Part shown: piece after piece, positions 22,994 to 26,462 of the stretch
How the letters are laid out: each line of letters starts with the position of its first letter
How positions within the stretch are numbered: position 1 is the stretch's first letter
Source of the DNA: an uncultured Christensenella sp.
GTDB lineage: Bacteria > Bacillota > Clostridia > Christensenellales > Borkfalkiaceae
DNA: 26,462 bases
NCBI GenBank assembly: GCA_905212395.1
Contig: CAJMEI010000001.1
Location: 1 to 26,462 of the forward strand
Direction: 5' to 3'
Notes under the pieces: model-generated
The model's database searches: none
What the model was told of the DNA's origin: nothing
The model's input: the letters and a program-made list of their open reading frames with translations, nothing else
Program-made: the position numbers and the translations under genes

Positions 22994-24967
22994 TTGAAAA
23001 AAAGCACCAAAACGTTGATAATTATAATCTGCGCGATACTTTTAGCGGTAATACTCGCGTCCGTTTACTTTTCTAACAGAGCAAAAAAAGTCGATACGGA
23101 CGAATTTTTGGAAAGCGCAGGTCTTGTTTGGGTTTCCCCTGACCATGAAAACGATCCCGACGTAATAACCGTAAATAACAGAAAATTTAAAGTCGATAAA
23201 ACGAAAGCCGAAATTAAATACGTTGTAATTTCTTCTTACGAATTAAAGGGTTACAACGCAAAAGGCGTTCAAATATATAAATCTGCAATCGACAGGGACG
23301 GATATTATTACGCTTACTTAGACGCTTTAAAGGCAAACGATTGTATTAGCGGTTATAACTTTACCGACCCTAACGAAGGCTCTTTCTTCTCTTCAATAAT
23401 TCTGCCCTTACTACTCAACGTTGTTTTGATAGTAGTCGTCTTGATAATATTCAGACAAATGAGCGGAGGCGGGAAATCCGCTATGGATTTCGGAAAAACC
23501 AAGGCAAGAGTTTCTCAGTCCAGAGTTCGCTTTACCGACGTTGCGGGCGCGGAAGAAGAAAAAGAAGAATTAAAAGAAATAGTAGAATTTTTAAAAGCTC
23601 CTAAAAAATTCGTAGATTTAGGCGCGAGAATCCCTAGAGGCGTTCTACTCGTAGGACCGCCCGGAACGGGAAAAACGCTATTTGCAAAAGCAGTCGCGGG
23701 GGAAGCTAACGTTCCGTTCTTCTCTATCAGCGGTTCAGACTTCGTAGAAATGTTCGTAGGCGTAGGCGCTTCGAGAGTAAGAGATTTATTCGCAACCGCC
23801 AAAAAGAATATGCCTTGTATAGTATTTATAGACGAAATAGACGCGGTTGGTCGTCAAAGAGGCGCGGGACTCGGTGGCGGAAACGACGAAAGAGAACAAA
23901 CGCTTAACCAACTACTCGTTCAAATGGACGGTTTCGATACAGGCGACGGAATTATAATTATCGCGGCAACCAACAGAGCCGACATATTAGACCCCGCTCT
24001 TCTTCGTCCGGGAAGATTTGACAGACAAATTTACGTCAACCTACCCGACGTTAGAGGTAGAGAAGCTATTTTAAAAGTTCACGCAAGAAATAAACCGCTT
24101 GCAAAAGACGTAAACTTTAAAACTCTTGCAAGACTTACTTCGGGCTTTTCAGGCGCAGACTTAGCTAACCTTTTAAACGAAGCTGCAATTTTAACCGCAA
24201 GAGCTAACCGCCCTTGCATCACTAACACCGATTTGTACGAAGCAATTAACAAAGTTTTAATAGGTCCGCAAAAGAAGAGCAGACTCGTTACCGAAACGGA
24301 TAAGAGAATTACCGCTTACCACGAATCGGGACACGCGATACTTGCAAGACTTCTTCCCCACTGCGACCCCGTACAAGAAGTTTCTATTATTCCGAGAGGC
24401 AGAGCCGCAGGCTACACTATGACTCGCCCCGACGACGATAGCAACCACATTAACAAATCTAAACTTTTAGACGATATAGTTATGACGCTAGGCGGTAGAG
24501 TTGCCGAAGAAATAGTCATTCACGAAATTTCGGCAGGCGCTAGCAACGATATTTCGGTTGTAACACAAAGAGCAAGAAAAATGGTTACCGAATGGGGTAT
24601 GAGCGACAAAATAGGCCCTGTAAACTACGGCGATAACGACCAAATTTTCGTTGGAAGAGATTATCAAACCAAGACCCCTTACAGCGAAGAAACGGCTAAA
24701 ATAATAGACGAAGAAATTGAAACTATTATTAAAGACGCTCATAAAAAAGCAACCGAATTACTATCTACCCACAAAAACTTACTCGACGTTATGGCAAGGC
24801 TTTTAATTGAAAGAGAAACTATTTACTCCGAAGAAGTAGATATGATAATGGACGGGAAAACGGTTGCGGAGATTTTAGAAAATATCGACGAAAGAGATAA
24901 AAAGAGAAAAGAAAATCCGTTTGGAGTTTCTACTAACGAAAATTTTACAAACCAAACTAACGGTTAA
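22994..24967 (+). CDS. ftsH: ATP-dependent zinc metalloprotease FtsH
   Basis: Membrane-anchored hexameric AAA+ protease that degrades misfolded membrane proteins and short-lived regulators. Two transmembrane helices lie at about 5-25 and 126-150. The AAA module follows, with Walker A GPPGTGKT near 221, Walker B FIDEIDA near 278 and the second region of homology ATNRADILDPALLRPGRFDR near 325-345; then the zinc protease site HESGH near 442 and the third-ligand Asp in the SAGASNDI segment. A TTG at 22979 is in frame but precedes and overlaps the GGAGG (22981-22985), so the TTG at 22994, 8 nt after that site, is the start (657 aa). It begins a plus-strand unit with parB (6-nt gap). Confidence 0.97.
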   Translation: MKKSTKTLIIIICAILLAVILASVYFSNRAKKVDTDEFLESAGLVWVSPDHENDPDVITVNNRKFKVDKTKAEIKYVVISSYELKGYNAKGVQIYKSAIDRDGYYYAYLDALKANDCISGYNFTDPNEGSFFSSIILPLLLNVVLIVVVLIIFRQMSGGGKSAMDFGKTKARVSQSRVRFTDVAGAEEEKEELKEIVEFLKAPKKFVDLGARIPRGVLLVGPPGTGKTLFAKAVAGEANVPFFSISGSDFVEMFVGVGASRVRDLFATAKKNMPCIVFIDEIDAVGRQRGAGLGGGNDEREQTLNQLLVQMDGFDTGDGIIIIAATNRADILDPALLRPGRFDRQIYVNLPDVRGREAILKVHARNKPLAKDVNFKTLARLTSGFSGADLANLLNEAAILTARANRPCITNTDLYEAINKVLIGPQKKSRLVTETDKRITAYHESGHAILARLLPHCDPVQEVSIIPRGRAAGYTMTRPDDDSNHINKSKLLDDIVMTLGGRVAEEIVIHEISAGASNDISVVTQRARKMVTEWGMSDKIGPVNYGDNDQIFVGRDYQTKTPYSEETAKIIDEEIETIIKDAHKKATELLSTHKNLLDVMARLLIERETIYSEEVDMIMDGKTVAEILENIDERDKKRKENPFGVSTNENFTNQTNG

Positions 24968-24973
24968 GTTTAA

Positions 24974-25768
24974 ATGCAAGACAAACAAACCATTACGGAA
25001 TTAGATATAAACAAAATTTACGCAAACCCTAATCAACCGAGAAAAACTTTTGACGAAAATTTAATTGACGAACTTGCCCTATCTATAAAAAAACACGGGA
25101 TAATATCCCCAATTATAGTCCAAAAAAAAGAAAGCGGTTATTATATGATAATCGCGGGAGAAAGAAGATATAGGGCGGTTAAAAAATTAGGAATACAAAC
25201 TATTCCCGCAATAGTTAAAACGTTCGACGATAAAAAAGTAGACGAAATAGCTATTATAGAAAACTTACAACGGGAAGATTTAAACCCCGTAGACGAAGCT
25301 AACGGCTTTAAACGCCTTATGCAAGAATACTCTATGACGCAAGAAGAACTTGCCTTGTCCGTAGGAAAAAGTCGTAGCGCGATAGCTAATAAATTAAGGC
25401 TATTAACTCTTTCGAGAGAAGTTTTATATTATCTTGAAAAAGGAGTTATTTCGGAAGCCCACGCAAGAACGTTAATTCCGCTTGAAGTTAAGTATCAAAA
25501 GTTTTTTTTAGATAAAATAAGAAAAGAAGGTTGGTCGGTTAGAAAAACCGAAACGGAAGTTAAAAAGCTTTCCGCCCCGCAACCTAAACAAACGGTAAAA
25601 CAAAAAAACAGCGAACTTACGGAACTTGTTTTAAGATTAGAGCATATTCTAAAAACGAGAGTTTCCGCCGTCGGCGACGGAGAAAAAGGTAAAATATCTA
25701 TTGAATATTTTACCCCGGACGATTTAAACAGACTTTTTGAAATTATTGACAAAATAGAACAAGGATAA
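24974..25768 (+). CDS. ParB/Noc/Spo0J-family chromosome partition protein
   Basis: A 264-aa DNA-binding CTPase of the ParB family. The N-terminal ParB/Srx domain has NPNQPRKTF (residues 18-26), the CTP-binding GERRYRA (62-68) and IIENLQREDLNP (95-104). The central helix-turn-helix MTQEELALSVGKSRSAIANKLRLL (121-144) would bind parS or a Noc site, and the C-terminal part is a dimerisation segment. It is a little shorter than typical ParB (about 280-300). There is no parA beside it; it sits 6 nt after ftsH and 10 nt before a SLOG-family gene. Whether it is the chromosomal ParB or a Noc-like paralogue cannot be decided here. Its ATG has only a weak ribosome site. Confidence 0.9.
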   Translation: MQDKQTITELDINKIYANPNQPRKTFDENLIDELALSIKKHGIISPIIVQKKESGYYMIIAGERRYRAVKKLGIQTIPAIVKTFDDKKVDEIAIIENLQREDLNPVDEANGFKRLMQEYSMTQEELALSVGKSRSAIANKLRLLTLSREVLYYLEKGVISEAHARTLIPLEVKYQKFFLDKIRKEGWSVRKTETEVKKLSAPQPKQTVKQKNSELTELVLRLEHILKTRVSAVGDGEKGKISIEYFTPDDLNRLFEIIDKIEQG

Positions 25769-25778
25769 GGTAAAAAAT

Positions 25779-26243
25779 ATGGAAGTAAATTCTTTAATTG
25801 CAAAATCGGTTATGGTAACGGGACACAGAGTCGTAGAAAACTTAGACGAAAAAAAATTAGAAGAAATTTTTAAGCTTTTAATTAAAAAAGGCTACACTCG
25901 TTTTTACGTCGGAATGGCGCTCGGATTCGATACCATTTGTTTTAAAATTTTAGAAAAATTAAGAGAAAATAACGATATTACTTTAATTGCCTGCATTCCT
26001 TGCAGAGAACAAGACAAATATTTTACCAATTCTCAAAAAGAAGAATACGCAAGAATGTTAAAGTCTGCAAACGAAAAACATTTGTTAGGCGAAAAGTTTA
26101 CGTCGTATTGTATGTACAGAAGAAATTGTTATATGGTAGACCATAGCGCGATAGTCGTAGCGTACTTACATAAATCTTTCGGCGGAACGTTTAACACCGT
26201 AAAATACGCTGAAAAGAAAGGGAAAAAAATTATTAACGTATAA
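25779..26243 (+). CDS. YpsA/DUF1273-like SLOG-family protein
   Basis: A 154-aa Rossmann-like protein of the SLOG superfamily (YpsA/DUF1273 type), thought to bind a nucleotide or nucleotide derivative. Motifs seen: MVTGHR at 12-17, GMALGFD near 45, ACIPCREQDKYF near 71, RRNCYMVDHSAIVVAY near 111 and the glycine-rich GGTFNTVKYA near 132. This covers essentially the whole family length, so it is complete. YpsA in Bacillus has been linked to cell division, but the biochemical role is unsettled. It follows parB by 10 nt with a weak AAGG site and closes the ftsH-parB unit at a strong terminator. Confidence 0.82.
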   Translation: MEVNSLIAKSVMVTGHRVVENLDEKKLEEIFKLLIKKGYTRFYVGMALGFDTICFKILEKLRENNDITLIACIPCREQDKYFTNSQKEEYARMLKSANEKHLLGEKFTSYCMYRRNCYMVDHSAIVVAYLHKSFGGTFNTVKYAEKKGKKIINV

Positions 26244-26296
26244 TTGATTTTTGCTTCTAACCGTTGCGCTTAATAATATAATTCACCATAACTTTC

Positions 26297-26328
26297 AAGC
26301 GGAAAGACTTACGTCTTTCCGCTTTTTA
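26297..26328 (+). terminator. Intrinsic terminator of the ftsH-parB-SLOG unit
   Basis: Perfect 12-bp stem AAGCGGAAAGAC (26297-26308) with GTCTTTCCGCTT (26313-26324), a 4-nt loop, and a run of five Us. Confidence 0.93.
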
Positions 26329-26361
26329 ACTGTTCAAATAATTATGTAAAAAAGTCAATAT

Positions 26362-26392
26362 CTTGTATATTGTCTTGTATGCTATCTTGTAT
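26362..26392. repeat. Three direct repeats with 12-bp period
   Basis: CTTGTAT occurs at 26362, 26374 and 26386, exactly 12 bp apart, with variable 5-bp spacers (ATTGT, GCTAT). The set lies between two terminators, with no gene. It may be a binding array or a chance microsatellite-like stretch. Confidence 0.55.
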
Positions 26393-26412
26393 ATTTTAAG
26401 GGCTTTTTTTGC

Positions 26413-26446
26413 AAATTTTAAAAGGGACGGCGTTTTGCCGTCCCTT
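26413..26446 (-). terminator. Terminator of a gene beyond the right edge
   Basis: Ten-bp stem AAGGGACGGC (26422-26431) with GCCGTCCCTT (26437-26446), 5-nt loop. The minus-strand side is followed by TTTTAAAATTTG, the better tail, so a minus-strand gene probably lies just outside the window. Confidence 0.6.
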
Positions 26447-26462
26447 AAAACAATATTTTTCG

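Noticed and set aside
1..26462. CRISPR array, insertion sequence, prophage, tRNA or rRNA
   Set aside because: No spaced identical repeats of CRISPR type, no transposase or integrase ORF, and no cloverleaf or rRNA sequence was seen.

Overview
The window is about 26.5 kb of AT-rich DNA with normal bacterial codon use. It looks like part of the chromosome of an anaerobic, Gram-positive-type Clostridia member. The support is a ferredoxin-dependent pyruvate oxidoreductase, the Firmicutes-style ecfA1-ecfA2-ecfT-truA operon, lipoproteins with lipoboxes, an RsgI-type anti-sigma factor, and a very large secreted glycosidase with a Ser-rich stalk. A lineage such as the uncultured gut Christensenellales relatives would fit, but I cannot prove it from sequence alone. 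No phage, transposon, CRISPR, rRNA or tRNA was seen.

Layout. (1) 181-5472, minus: nifJ under its own consensus promoter, then an inositol-monophosphatase gene followed by a membrane-protein gene that carries an A7 frameshift. (2) 5619-8814, minus: an ECF sigma factor, a membrane RsgI-like anti-sigma factor and a lipoprotein carrying the same extracellular Asn-Pro domain. The sigma gene and the lipoprotein gene share an identical two-block promoter-like motif, which suggests autoregulation. (3) 8945-14853: a 1621-aa secreted GH97 glycosidase (minus) divergent from an AraC-type regulator (plus) that looks leaderless. A perfect 9+3+9 palindrome lies between them. (4) 14854-15164: no protein gene; a candidate small structured RNA on the plus strand with a promoter, GCAA-capped hairpins and a terminator. 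(5) 15165-18525, minus: a DUF1846 protein and the magnesium channel/transporter mgtE. mgtE has a 255-nt leader with a 13-codon upstream ORF and three hairpins, one of whose loops is complementary to the mgtE ribosome-binding region. (6) 18660-22683, minus: ecfA1-ecfA2-ecfT-truA and a small lipoprotein, tightly coupled. (7) 22994-26243, plus: ftsH, an orphan parB and a YpsA/DUF1273-type SLOG protein, ending at a strong terminator. The right edge has three 12-bp direct repeats and a terminator, probably belonging to a gene beyond the window.

How it fits together. Most of the content is housekeeping: pyruvate catabolism, vitamin uptake, tRNA modification, membrane proteolysis and Mg2+ homeostasis. 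The accessory part is the envelope-sensing sigma module and the polysaccharide-degradation locus. The least explained and most interesting elements are the mgtE leader, the sigma/anti-sigma/lipoprotein trio with its twin promoter motif, and the putative small RNA.
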